Assembly (NCBI GenBank): GCA_009663005.1
Contig: CM018913.1
Span: 18,691,700 to 18,704,199, forward strand
Reading direction: 5' to 3'
From: Actinidia chinensis
Taxonomy: Eukaryota > Streptophyta > Magnoliopsida > Ericales > Actinidiaceae
Length of the DNA: 12,500 nt
Made by a program: the position numbers and the translations under genes. Shown here piece after piece: positions 1 through 8,974 of the stretch; within the stretch, counting starts at the first letter, position 1, and each line of letters opens with the position of its first letter. The notes beneath the pieces are model-generated. The model was not told the DNA's origin. It saw only the letters and a list, made by a program, of their open reading frames with translations, and searched no databases.

Positions 1-1232
1 TTACTCCAAACAGGCCTTAAAAGGAGAGAAAAATGTACACAGTATAGTAATGGGAAGATGGGAGAGAGACCTGAGTAGGTGAAATGTGGGTGGGATTGAA
101 TCAAGAATGGATATAGGGGGGGCGTAAGGGGGCAATCGTACCTCTAAAAATTTGAAAAAAATTATTAATTATACTACAAATTTTAATATAATTCAGAAAT
201 TAAATAGGTTAGCCTTCTAAATTTTTTAAAGATAATTTTAAAATTATAGAAGTTAGCAGTTCATAGTAAGAATCTTGAATCCGTCCCTAGGTTAGAATTA
301 TGTAATTTTGTTTCAGAATTTAGCATAGTATTTGGCATTTGCATTGGGTGCACAGAAAAAGAGAGTAGTTATTGCATTGGGGTATAACAAACGCCCTTTG
401 GGTGTCTTTCAGCACAAGCGTTGAATTAATTCATCTGTATATATCAAGCAAGACAAAATGATGGTTTCAACTTTCATGATGCAGCACTCGTTAGTTTTCC
501 ACCTTGATGTTTGGCTTTCACCTTGCATGACATCAAGGGTGTGACAAATTTGGTTAAACCACTTTTCTGTACAAAATTATTCGTGGAAAAAGCCAACACA
601 TCAACAAAAAATATACTAATTTGACTAGTTTCTGAGGTATTGTGGCTGAATCTTTTTTTTTCTTTTTACGAATTCTTTGAATAATTATGTAAATTAACCG
701 AAGATAATCAAACAATTTCCAATGAACCTTTAAAGCAGTACAGCTGATGGAGACCGGAAGTAAACATGTGAAAACTCATGGGGCCCTTTTAGTAACAATA
801 GTGAAACTTTGGTAAAAATATAAACACCAATTAATATTAGTAAAATTATCATCTCCAATGAGCCATGTCAACTTCACGTACTTATTTTCTGCCCAAATTC
901 TTAATGAGTATTGACAAAAAGACTATATTAAAAATAAACTAAAATTGTAGGAGTCTAATTGTTCAAATTAAGACTACAAAGACTAAAGTGAAATGTTCAT
1001 GAAACTAACGAGACTAATGGTGAAATTTACTTTGAAAAGCACTTTTAATAATTCTTCAAAAAATTTATTTTTTGCAAGACCAAGGATTAATATCATATCA
1101 CTCTTCCCTGACAAACTGAATAATTGCTGAAGTGGTACCAATAAAATAATATAGGCGCACGATGTCTTAAGTTTTTGTTAGACGATTTTGCTTTTCTTCA
1201 AGGAAGATGTTAATTTGCTTGGGCTACCTTCT
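1..1232. other. AT-rich flanking DNA, no gene seen
   Basis: This stretch has no convincing reading frame on either strand and no recognisable RNA gene. It is AT-rich with long A and T runs, unlike the more GC-balanced DNA to its right, so I read it as the DNA into which the retroelement inserted. Around 112-292 there is a G-rich string, an AT-rich middle and a C-rich end (GAATCCGTCCCTAG), which resembles old dispersed plant repeats, but no clear inverted ends or target duplication can be shown. Short similar phrases recur near 975-1025 (GACTAAAGTGAAAT and GACTAATGGTGAAAT). Confidence 0.6.
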
Positions 1233-2307
1233 TGTGGGGTGGTTGATGTAAGGAGGAGAGGAGAGAAAATTGAGAATAAACACATACGGCAGTTTTACGG
1301 TTGCGCAAGTAGTTCTAACCCTTCGTCCAGTTGACCAGCGATGCCCTAACTACAAGCATAGGAAGAGTGAGAATAGCCGCCGGAGCTGTTTCTGAAAAAC
1401 GGCCCTCCGATGATCAAGGTAGACGTCCGGATATCTGGAGAGAGAAAATGTATGTATGTATATTCTGAGAGTAAGGTTGCACGTACCTCCTTCAGGACAA
1501 CAATGTTCCCTTTTGTATCTTAGCTCAATGCGTGGCACGATTCACTAACCGTCCCGTCACTTGACAGGGGCCTTGGCGAACGTACACGCTGACTGCTGTG
1601 TTAATGATTAGGCGACTGACCTAGCCATGCCCCTATAGCGTGGCTAGTAGCTCATGATCAACTGCCGACATCTCCGTCCGACTGGGGGGGCTGTCAGAAG
1701 GTACTCTGACATGCAACCCACCTTCTGTCCCCTAATATCCCTCGGGAACGCTGTCGGCCGTTGCCCCTTGCCCAAGTTTTCAGCCCAGTTATTGTTCCAA
1801 GCTTGCTGAACAGCAGCATCTCGGACGTAACGAAGGCCTTAGCTTGAGTGGCATTCATCTTTGGTAGTGTCTGCACCGAGCTCCGGTACAGGACTCCACC
1901 AAGCTTATTTTATAGTGACAGCTCAGTGGAGGTCCCTGCCTTAGCAAGGCCGAATTACATCATCATGTAATTTGTCCCTTTACAATTGTCCCTCAGCTCG
2001 CATGAGGTGGGTCGATGCTTACCAAGGTCATGCGAGCTGGACGTGTTTGTTCTTTGGGAGTTTCTTAGTGGTGAAACTAGTGCCTGCTAGTTGTCTTTCC
2101 CTTGTTTGGGTCTGTCATTCCAAATGTTGGAGACATGCATCTAAGTTTCGTTAAGCTGCAAGCACGGTCAAGCTCATACGCCGAAGTCCTTTGCCCGCCC
2201 CTAGCTCGTTTGGTGTGGACACGCGATTGAGCGGTTGCCACGTGCAAATGTCCCTTGGGTTCTGCGAGGAAATTACTAGCTCGTAGCTCCCAGTGTCCAC
2301 TAAGACA
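1233..2307 (-). repeat. Probable 3' LTR of the minus-strand element
   Basis: The proposed LTR is about 1.07 kb and lies just past a polypurine tract, where the 3' LTR of a minus-strand element should be. On the minus strand it begins TGTCTTAGTGGACA at 2307 and ends CCACCCCACA at 1233, giving TG..CA termini. It holds a TATA box (1904-1914), a CACGTG box (2239-2244) in the region that would be U3, and a perfect 7-bp inverted repeat TGTCAGA/TCTGACA at 1691-1710. DNA to the left is clearly different and AT-rich. The partner LTR is not in the window, so the exact ends and the target-site duplication cannot be verified. There is an 8-nt gap between the polypurine tract and the TG, so either edge could be off by several bases. 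Confidence 0.6.
1904..1914 (-). promoter_or_regulatory. TATA box of the LTR promoter
   Basis: The minus strand reads CACTATAAAATAAGC, a strong plant TATA box, inside the LTR. Transcription of the genomic RNA would start roughly 30 bp further left, near 1875-1885. That leaves about 395 bp of U3 and about 640 bp of R plus U5. The same motif in the missing 5' LTR would drive the full element. The position of the start site is inferred from the usual TATA distance. Confidence 0.55.
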
Positions 2308-2315
2308 CGTTTTGG

Positions 2316-2332
2316 CTTTTTTTCCCCTCTTC
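2316..2332 (-). other. Polypurine tract (plus-strand primer site)
   Basis: The minus strand reads GAAGAGGGGAAAAAAAG, 17 purines in a row, directly before the proposed LTR start. In LTR retrotransposons such a tract survives RNase H digestion and primes second-strand DNA synthesis. It usually touches the LTR; here eight bases (CCAAAACG) separate it from the TG at 2307. This may reflect decay or a slightly different true LTR edge. Confidence 0.55.
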
Positions 2333-2980
2333 ACCTTCCTTATTCAGCATATGTTTGGCTTTCATTTTTTACTAATGTGTTTCGAACTTTCAAGAGCATT
2401 TTTTAGAGAGAGAAAGAGTATGCCTCCGTATGCTATTGCAGTCCAATAGTTCTTCTGTCTATCATTATGATTTTTGACGACTGGTCTTGGACTTTAACGA
2501 CGTCGATTTCCTCCCAAACTCGACTATGGTGAGTTTCTAGTACTTAAATATTTCTCATGTTTCGAGTGCTTTTCTATTATCCGCATTCGGTTTCAAGCTT
2601 TCATTTATGTGTCTTCGCACTTGAATTTTTATTTTTGGCTATCCTGTTGTTGTGTCTCTGAGTTTCCGATTTTGGCATGTCCGCCCTTATCAGAACTTTG
2701 TGTCTCTGTAAGCTAGATTTGATTTGACCCGTTTTTCCTGATGAAGTGGGTTTGGACTATCTTGTAAAACTTGTGGTGTAAGGGTTTTGTCCCCCATGCC
2801 TTTCTATTGCCGAGATAGTTTCAAGGTGACAGGAAGGTCTGGTAATTGTCCCTTAACGGCAGGTAGGCTTGTTTGGGCAGAGTCCGTTGCTCTTAACGAG
2901 CTTGCCTAAATCTGTCTCCAAAGCTCGTCATAACTGGTTGGCTAAGCTTATTCTAACCGACTTGCTTCTATTTCCAAAAT
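2333..2980. other. Non-coding stretch between LTR and antisense gene
   Basis: About 650 bp that I cannot assign to a protein family. It is T-rich on the + strand, as expected for a leader or intron of the + strand gene that follows. A good 5' splice-site match, ATG|GTGAGT, sits at 2526-2534. It is preceded by a short open frame from the ATG at 2467 containing an acidic start (MIFDDWSW). This could be a first exon joined to the block at 2981, but no acceptor is clear. No convincing + strand TATA box is visible here. Confidence 0.4.
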
Positions 2981-3526
2981 ATGGAGCTGAATCGAGCTCG
3001 GCTACTGATCCATGATGACAGAGCCATGGAGAAATTTAGAGCTACCCATGGCATCCCTGCGAATGTTACCATTGAGTGTCCTGGGCCAAATGATGTTTCC
3101 CGCATAGTGGTAGACAATCTGGATGGCATCCCGTTTGTATTTGGCTAATCTACGAAGTCAAGCTCTGATTCCAAATCAACCCGCTACTAAAAAAAGGTGA
3201 TGGCGCGCTGCCGTCTCACCTTTATGTAGGTGTCTATCAACTTCGTTCGTACCGTGCTTGCGGTTGATACGTTGATGTATATACTAGACAAGCCTTTCAG
3301 TGTTGAAGATTTGTTGCATGTGTACACTATGGTTTAGCCCGAATAAGGAGTCGGGTAACCATTTCTATGAGGGTAACTATTATTTACAGCTGAGGAAGCC
3401 TGGCCAGCCTAAAACGAGATTGGTCACCTGTAACCTGGACAAAGACTTGTTTCTTAACGAGTTTGTTTGGGTTTCAGGTGCTTGGGAATTCCGAGTTGGG
3501 GATGACGGCATTTGATCATTCCCGAG

Positions 3527-3639
3527 GTATAACAGACATTTGCTTGATAGTAACTATTTCTTTCGTAGATTCCGCGTTCTTCATGCTTTGTGAATTTTCC
3601 TTATATCGGTGCTGATACTCATTCCTATTGCTTACGCAG
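3527..3639 (+). other. Probable intron 1 of the antisense gene
   Basis: A 113-bp gap separates two coding blocks of the same family. It begins CGAG|GTATAAC and ends with a pyrimidine-rich acceptor TTGCTTACGCAG|AG. The family frame ends at a stop just before it (3513-3515) and resumes right after it with NDKFKHCSEECKEA. It is T-rich and has no family-like coding. The acceptor is convincing; the donor could be another GT slightly upstream. Confidence 0.5.
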
Positions 3640-4607
3640 AGTTCAACGACAAGTTCAAACACTGTTCTGAAGAATGCAAGGAGGCCATCCAAGCTTCCAA
3701 TAACATGAAGGAGTCTAGGGATGTAGATGCGCTCTTCTTGTACGAGTCGCACTATCCGTATAAGATTCCACGCAGGACTACGAAATTCGCTAGAGCTAGT
3801 ATTCCTCCGCTGTGTATCAAGGGTAGAGCTCCACGATGTGATGCCTTTAGCCCAGAAAGACCCGAAGCCAAGCTCAACAATACCTCCCCTTAGTGCAAGT
3901 ACAAGGTACTAGAGAGTGTTCCACTTCTAGTTAGTCAGGCCACGATTCTCTAAATCTTATCAACAATAAAGAGGAGGAGGAGGAGGCCATCAGCTAGCTT
4001 GTATTGAATAGGAGACAGGCTCGAGCGATTTTCGTGGTTAAGCTGGAGGATCCAGCCTTACCCATTTCCATCTCAAGCTCAAATAGAGAGCATTTAAATG
4101 ACCTTTCTTGCGCCCAACTTTGTTCGTAGGGGAAGCTGAGGACGTTGGCCCAAGTTCAGTTGGAATAGACACAATAAGGTTTAGGAACTTGAAAAAGAAA
4201 CCACACTGGTTGTTAATCCCGCCATTACAGTCCCTCCTATCAACTAGGTCCCTCAATGTGCCATTAATCCGATCATGGAGTTGGCTGAGGCGATAATGGT
4301 GGTTGAGCTGATCTCCCCTGAAGCCCTACTTTTGGACAAACGCAAGAGGATAGAGCTCTCGGGGGGTACGCCCAAGAAGTCCTGCAGAGGAACAAGATAG
4401 ACAAGCTCGGGTGTGGATTTCGATCTCTGAAGGCCTGAGTTTTCTACTTGTGAGCTCGGCAGGCAAGTGACAGTGACTGATTCTACCCGAGATCATGACA
4501 CCAGTATGGCCCTTGGGTGGGCCATCATGTCGCCAAACGACGTCGCCACCCTCTCTGAAGAGACTTCAAAGACCATGAGAAGTTTGTTGGTGATGCAGTA
4601 CGTTTAG

Positions 4608-4682
4608 GTGAGTACCATGACTTTAGTAACCTTGACATTGTGTGTTTGATACTTATCTCTTTCCTCTGCTTCTGGTTCGTAG
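4608..4682 (+). other. Probable intron 2 of the antisense gene
   Basis: A 75-bp intron with a canonical donor, AG|GTGAGT at 4606-4613, and a T-rich acceptor, TTCTGGTTCGTAG|GG at 4670-4684. Removing it joins LLVMQYV in phase to GLQRAMAISD, as expected for the family. The last exon codon reads TAG; it was probably CAG, giving an ideal CAG|GTGAGT donor before mutation. This intron only works on the + strand, so the gene was transcribed opposite to gag-pol. Confidence 0.7.
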
Positions 4683-5551
4683 GGCCTTCAAAGAGCGATG
4701 GCAATCTCGGATCATATGGTAGAGTAGTCGGCCGAGCTAAAAAGGTTCAAGAGGAAGACGAGCAACCTAGAGTCCGAGCTGAAGAAGGCCAGACTCACAC
4801 TGGCTGATGTCAATCAGTTGAAAGTAGATTTGGCTGCTGAAGAGCAAGCTCGGAACTCTATCTACACGGCCGCTACCCAAGCTCAAAATAAGGTTGTTGC
4901 TACCGAAGCTACACTTTCCCAACTTCAGGCGGTGGCGTGTGGCCCCATCTATGAGCGAGTTTTTAGTAGGGGAGCAAGTCGGGCAGGGGACAATTATAGC
5001 AGGTAGGTTGACGAGGTCCGCTTTGAATCTTTCTTGGAGGGATGGCTCTCTTGTATGGCAGAGCCCGGCATACCTGAGAATAACCCAGCGTGGACTAAGG
5101 CTGCTCCTGCTTCCGAGTTCCAAGAGTTTCCTACACCTTATTCATCCATGATCTTGCCCGGCTTCGATGAGGAGTACGTGAATAGGCCGAATGAAGATGA
5201 GGATGTCCTAGAACCTATTCTTGTTCATGACGTGGCTCCAACCAACAAAGCTGCCAATCTTGAGGAGGAAACTGGGGAAACGATTGCTAAGGTATTTGGG
5301 GAGAGATTCGTCGAGGAGACTGGGAGAGATGATAGGGAAGATGCATCCTAGTATCCCCTTTCGCGAGCTTTGATGTGCTTTTTCTTTTGTAGAGAGTTAT
5401 CTGCTTTTCTACTGCACTTGTAAAGACTTATTTCTCTTCCAAGCTTTCTAGCACAGAACTTTGCTTTAGTTTTCGGTCCATGTGCTTATAACCTTTCTAT
5501 TTTTTGATTTTTTATTTCTTGTCCAGCAAAGTATTTTCTGGAAAAAATTAC

Positions 5552-6150
5552 GAGTCTAGGCTTTGAGCTCTATTCGAGTTCGGCTGGCCTTTCCAACATT
5601 TTTGCCTAGTATACTTAGGAAAAACTACTCGAGATTGAGTTCAGAGCTCGCTTAGAGCTTGGTTAACTCCCCATCAAATCTCTGGCAATGTACTCCTTGG
5701 CAAAGCTTGCGGGTCAGGGCTCGGAGCTCGCTTAGAGCTCAGCTAACCCCTTTGTGAATTTTTGCCAAGAAGAAAAAGGAAAACTTGTCGGGACTGAGTT
5801 CGGGGCTTTCTTAGAACTCGGCTAACTCTCTATCGGATCTCTGGCGGTGTATACCTTGGCGAAACTTGTGGGTTAGGACTTGGAGCTTGCTTGGAACTCG
5901 GTTAACCAATCCATGACTTGCCAAGAACATAAAGAAAAACTTGTCGGGACTGAGTTTGGAGCTCGCTTATAGCTCAACTAACTCACCATTGGATCTCTGG
6001 CAGTGTGTACATTGGCAAAACTTGTGGGTTAGGACTCGAAGCTTGCATGGTGCTCGGCTAACCCCTCTATGTCTTTTGCCAAGAACACAAAGGAAAATAT
6101 TTATGGGACCAAGCTTGGAGCGCGTGTTTAGCTCGGCTAGCTTTCCCTTA
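5552..6150. repeat. Tandem array A, ~79-bp monomers in ~157-bp dimers
   Basis: About eight diverged copies of a monomer with the core GAGTTCGGAGCTCGCTTAGA followed by GCTCGGCTAACTC. Core starts are near 5552, 5637, 5717, 5796, 5876, 5952, 6032 and 6111, so spacing is 76-85 bp. Two variants alternate: one has a tail like GGATCTCTGGCGGTGTA, the other a tail like TTGCCAAGAACACAAAGGAA. The higher-order unit is therefore 156-159 bp. Many cores contain GAGCTC twice, for example 5724-5729 and 5735-5740, which could form a small hairpin. The period is not a multiple of three, so the array is not coding. It lies just after the end of the antisense gene, after ~200 bp of T-rich DNA. Confidence 0.85.
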
Positions 6151-7165
6151 AATTTCTTTTACGTTTGCATGCATATCTGATGATACACGCGATAGGCACA
6201 GGAGGCGCCACGTGCTTGTCAATTGATTGCATGTCTTATGTGTTGGTTGACTGCGATCGCTTCGCAAAACGTTGTTATCCAACTGGCTTCATCATTTCAC
6301 GTGCCCTAAATGGCATTTAATGTGTGAATCATCACCGTCCAAATGCATACTTCACCATTTCATTGCCTTGGGTGGCTTTTCGCCTTCCTCTTTAAATGGT
6401 AGGCCGCAGGTCTTCTGCATTATTGATAGTCAGTTTGTTTGCCTTTCTTCCATCACTATAAATAAGGCAGATTTTACTTTGGTTCTACATTTCTAAATTT
6501 CCAATTCCTCTAATTTATTTTCTCTCTCTAGAATCAGAGTTAATGTTTTTCAATTTTAGGTCCCCCAAGGCCTTCTTTCTGCTGAGATGGTCTTGGTTCG
6601 CGTCCACTTTTGTTCCCAAAGATCTATAATACGAACCTTTTATTCTCAAAAGGTCTATAACAAGTAGCTTAGCTTCTTCCGAATGAATTCGATAAACTCT
6701 TCCACGGGTTTTGCTTGTGCCCGAGGTTGAAGAGAAGAAGCTATTGCTGCGATGCTCGAGTCTGGTATGCCTGTGGCAATATAAACTTGACCACTGCTGT
6801 CGAGCAACCAACTCGGGCAATTTTGTAATTAATTGGGTGTGATCCCGATAAAATCTTCTGGATCATATCCATTCTCTGGGCTATACTCCACGAAGATCCT
6901 CCAGACTGGCTTGGAGCTTCCCGTAGATCCTCCAGCCTAGCTTGGTTGTCTCCTTGGAGCCCGGTTGCCTTGGTAGAGTAGATTTAGTAGTGGCCTTCTG
7001 TACTGACCGAATTGAGGTCTCGTAGTTGATTGTAATAATCGAACTGATTTATGTAATAAATGGGCTCTTGTTTTGTAATTGAACGATTTTGTATAAATAG
7101 AATCGTCTTTTTGTATCTTGTATGTGTTCTTCTTCGTTATCTGCCATTTGTACTTTTGTATATTG
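6151..7165. other. ~1-kb non-array segment between the two repeat arrays
   Basis: This stretch interrupts the 79-bp repeats. I find no protein family in it; the open frames on both strands look random. On the + strand it starts like a promoter: CACGTG boxes at 6209-6214 and 6298-6303, a TATA box at 6457, then a CT-rich leader ending TTTTCTCTCTCTAG. Further right are a short direct repeat GATCCTCCAG (6895 and 6926), AATAAA at about 7046-7051, and a second TATA-like TATAAATAG at 7092-7100. It may be an internal regulatory region of the element or a separate insertion; no target duplication or terminal repeat could be demonstrated. Confidence 0.5.
6457..6466 (+). promoter_or_regulatory. TATA box with upstream G-boxes
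   Basis: CACTATAAATAAGG is a strong plant TATA match. It lies about 155-250 bp downstream of two CACGTG G-boxes and is followed by a pyrimidine-rich leader. A transcript from here would run rightwards, antisense to integrase and pol. The LTR shows a similar set on the other strand (CACTATAAAATAAG plus CACGTG), so this may be a second, opposing promoter. Activity is inferred from motifs only. Confidence 0.4.
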
Positions 7166-7690
7166 CATAGCTCGGCAAACCTTATTTTCACCGTTCGTAA
7201 AAATTGACTAAGTATATTTTTTGGAATTTTTTCAAGAGAAAGAGCTCGGAGTTGGCTTGGAGCTCGGCTAACTCCTCCCTAAACAATTTCCAAGTATATT
7301 AATCAAATTCATTGGACAGAGTTCAGAACTCGTTTGGAGTTCGGCTAGCTCTTCCATAAAAGAAATTTTTGACCAAGTATACTTTGGTAAAATTTTCGAG
7401 GGTAGAGCTTGGAACTCGCTTGGAGTTCGGCTAGCTTCTTCCTAAAATGTTTCCAAGTATGGTTAGGCAAATTAGTTAGATAGAGCTCGGAACTCGCTTG
7501 GAGCTCGGCTAAGTCTTCTTTGAAATTTTACTAAGTGAACTTGGACAGAATTATTGAATAAAGTTCAAAGCTCGCTCAGAGCTCGATTAACCCTCTTTAA
7601 ATTCCTGCTTAAGTGAACTTTGGGAAAATTCCAAATCTTGTGGGGCAGAGTTCGGTGCTCGCATAGAGCTCGTCTATCTCTTCCCTAATT
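7166..7690. repeat. Tandem array B, ~79-bp monomers related to array A
   Basis: A partial copy (AGCTCGGCAAACC near 7168) is followed by six monomers with cores starting near 7242, 7319, 7405, 7483, 7561 and 7648, so spacing is 77-87 bp. The core GAACTCGCTTGGAGCTCGGC matches array A in the same orientation. The spacers also match: CCAAGTATACTTTGG here corresponds to CCTAGTATACTTAGG in the first monomer of array A. The arrays therefore share one origin. Unlike array A, no clear alternation of two variants is seen. The array ends about 95 bp from the integrase stop codon, so it forms the 3' untranslated part of the pol transcript. Confidence 0.85.
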
Positions 7691-7785
7691 GCACTTCGTT
7701 CGGGTAGTTTTGAATAATATTTCAGTAAGTCAAAATATGAACGAGTGTATTGATATAAATTGAGCTCGATGGAGAAAATTACATC

Positions 7786-8974
7786 TTAATTGTAATATTT
7801 TTTTAAGTTGTTGAAATTCCAATGTCTCGAAACTTGTTTGCCTTCTGAGTCTTCAAGATAGTAAGCGTCCTTGCCCGCGCTTGACTATCTTGTAAAGCCC
7901 TTCCTAGTTTGGGCCGATTTTCCCGTTTGTCGGGTCCTTGGTGTTTCCAACAACTTTTCTCAAAATGAGGTCGCCAACTAAAAATTCTCTATGTTGGACC
8001 CTCTAGTAGTCAGTCATTTGTATAAGCGCGTTTTCTTTTCCTTTGTCTGCGAGGTCGAGGTCTTGAGTTAAAACTTCTTCATTGTGACTGGTGTCGTATG
8101 CTTCGGACCGTATTGTGAGCAAACCAACCTCCAGCGGGATTACAACTTCGAATTCGAAAGCTAGAGAGTAAGGCGTTTCATTCATGCCATCCGCGATGTG
8201 GTCCGATAGGCTCACAAAATATTTGGTAGTACCTCGACCCACTTTCCTTTGCCTTTTCAAGCCTCTTCTTGATCCCATTCATGATTGTCTTGTTGGTGGC
8301 CTCGGCCTATCCATTACACTGAGGGTAGCTCGGTGTTGAGTTGTAAAATTTAATCTTCAGTTGCTCCAAAAAGTCTTAACTTTTTGTCGATGAACTGGGT
8401 TCCGTTGTTTGATATGAATGCTCTGGGGATACTGAACCTACACAAAATGTTTCTTTTGATAAATCTGATCACGTCCACCTCCCTAATTTGGGCCAGAGGT
8501 TCGGCTTCCACCAACTTCATGAAGTAGTTAGTTGTTGCTAACAAAATTTTTTTATTCCTTAGAGCTTAGGGCAAGCCCCCCACAATGTCCATCCCCCACT
8601 AGGCAAAAGGCCATGGAGGGTCAAGTCCCTTGCTAACTAGTGAATTAGGGGAGAAAAGAGCTAGCACTTTGTGCGTTTGCGAACATACACTTGGACTTTT
8701 TTTTGCATGTAAGGCCACCAATATCCCTGGGTGAGAGCTCGGTGAGCCACTGATCTTCCCCCTAAGTGTAATCTGCACATTCCTTTATGGATCTCAAAAA
8801 GCACATCTTCGACTAGACTCGGGTGAACGCAGCAAGTAAGGTCCTAAGTATGACCTTTTGTACAAATCCCCCAACGGAGAGATCCAAAAACATGTTGCCC
8901 TCACCCGAATTTTGTGCGCTTCTCTTTTGTCCTCTGCAGTTTGACGTGACGTATGAAGTTGATAATCGGGTCCA
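7786..8974 (-). pseudogene. Integrase remnant (zinc finger, core, C-terminal domain)
   Basis: The integrase inserts the element's cDNA into host DNA. From the aRNH junction (RWMDPI) one sees FWISPLGDLYKRS, then the H2C2 zinc finger (EIHKGM, RLHLGGRS, YWWPYMQKK). The first Cys of its CxxC pair has become Arg (VRKRTKC). The catalytic core has Asp in MDIVGGLP (8587-8589), then NYFMKLVEAEPLA. The second acidic residue is replaced by Asn in ISNNGTQF (8407-8409); Glu follows in the NG*AEATN motif (8301-8303). The C-terminal part shows ETPYSLAFEFEVVIP and VGDLILRKV, and ends NFNNLKKYYN with TAA at 7786-7788. Stops at 8661, 8599, 8307, 8003 and 7904 and about six frameshifts break it. It is clearly inactive. 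No chromodomain is visible, as expected for the Tat lineage. Confidence 0.9.

Larger units (their letters stand above)
2981..5351 (+). pseudogene. Antisense extra gene of Tat element (Transposase_28 / 'putative gypsy type' family), broken and spliced
   Basis: Opposite in strand to gag-pol, this is a degenerate member of the plant family annotated as putative gypsy-type transposon protein (Transposase_28-like). From an ATG at 2981 the order is: block 1 (FRATHGIPANVTIECPGPND); WLIYEVKL and VMARCRLTFM after small frameshifts; NFVRTVLAVDTLM and FSVEDLLHVYTMV; then TRLVTCNLDKDLFLNEFVWV up to 3515. After an intron-like gap come a Glu-rich stretch at 3971-3985 and a domain with GRQVTVTDS and SMALGWAIMSPNDVATLSEE (about 4455-4560). 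After a second intron come a coiled coil (about 4690-4930), EGWLSCMAEPGIPENNPAWT and an acidic tail ending at TAG 5349-5351. Stops at 3166, 3227, 3995, 4604, 4735 and 5004 mostly replace Gln or Arg codons. The family's biochemical role is unknown. Family recognition is strong; exact exon edges and the true start are uncertain. Confidence 0.75.

Noticed and set aside
112..292. Small transposon (MITE-like) in the left flank
   Set aside because: G-rich and C-rich ends suggest an old repeat, but no proper terminal inverted repeats or target duplication are visible.
1694..1876. 60-codon open frame within the LTR
   Set aside because: Short, no motif, and located in the untranslated R-U5 part of the LTR.
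4767..5123. 118-codon open frame on the minus strand
   Set aside because: It lies opposite the coiled-coil exon of the antisense gene, shows no family motif, and is a shadow of that frame.
6515..6820. 101-codon open frame on the minus strand
   Set aside because: No family motif, unusual composition, and it lies over promoter-like sequence; probably chance.
6178..7168. Nested solo LTR between the repeat arrays
   Set aside because: TG and CA ends can be picked, and TATA and AATAAA motifs are present, but no 5-bp target duplication or matching partner could be found.
5552..7690. CRISPR-like array
   Set aside because: The repeats are diverged, the spacers are themselves repeats of each other, and the context is a plant retroelement.
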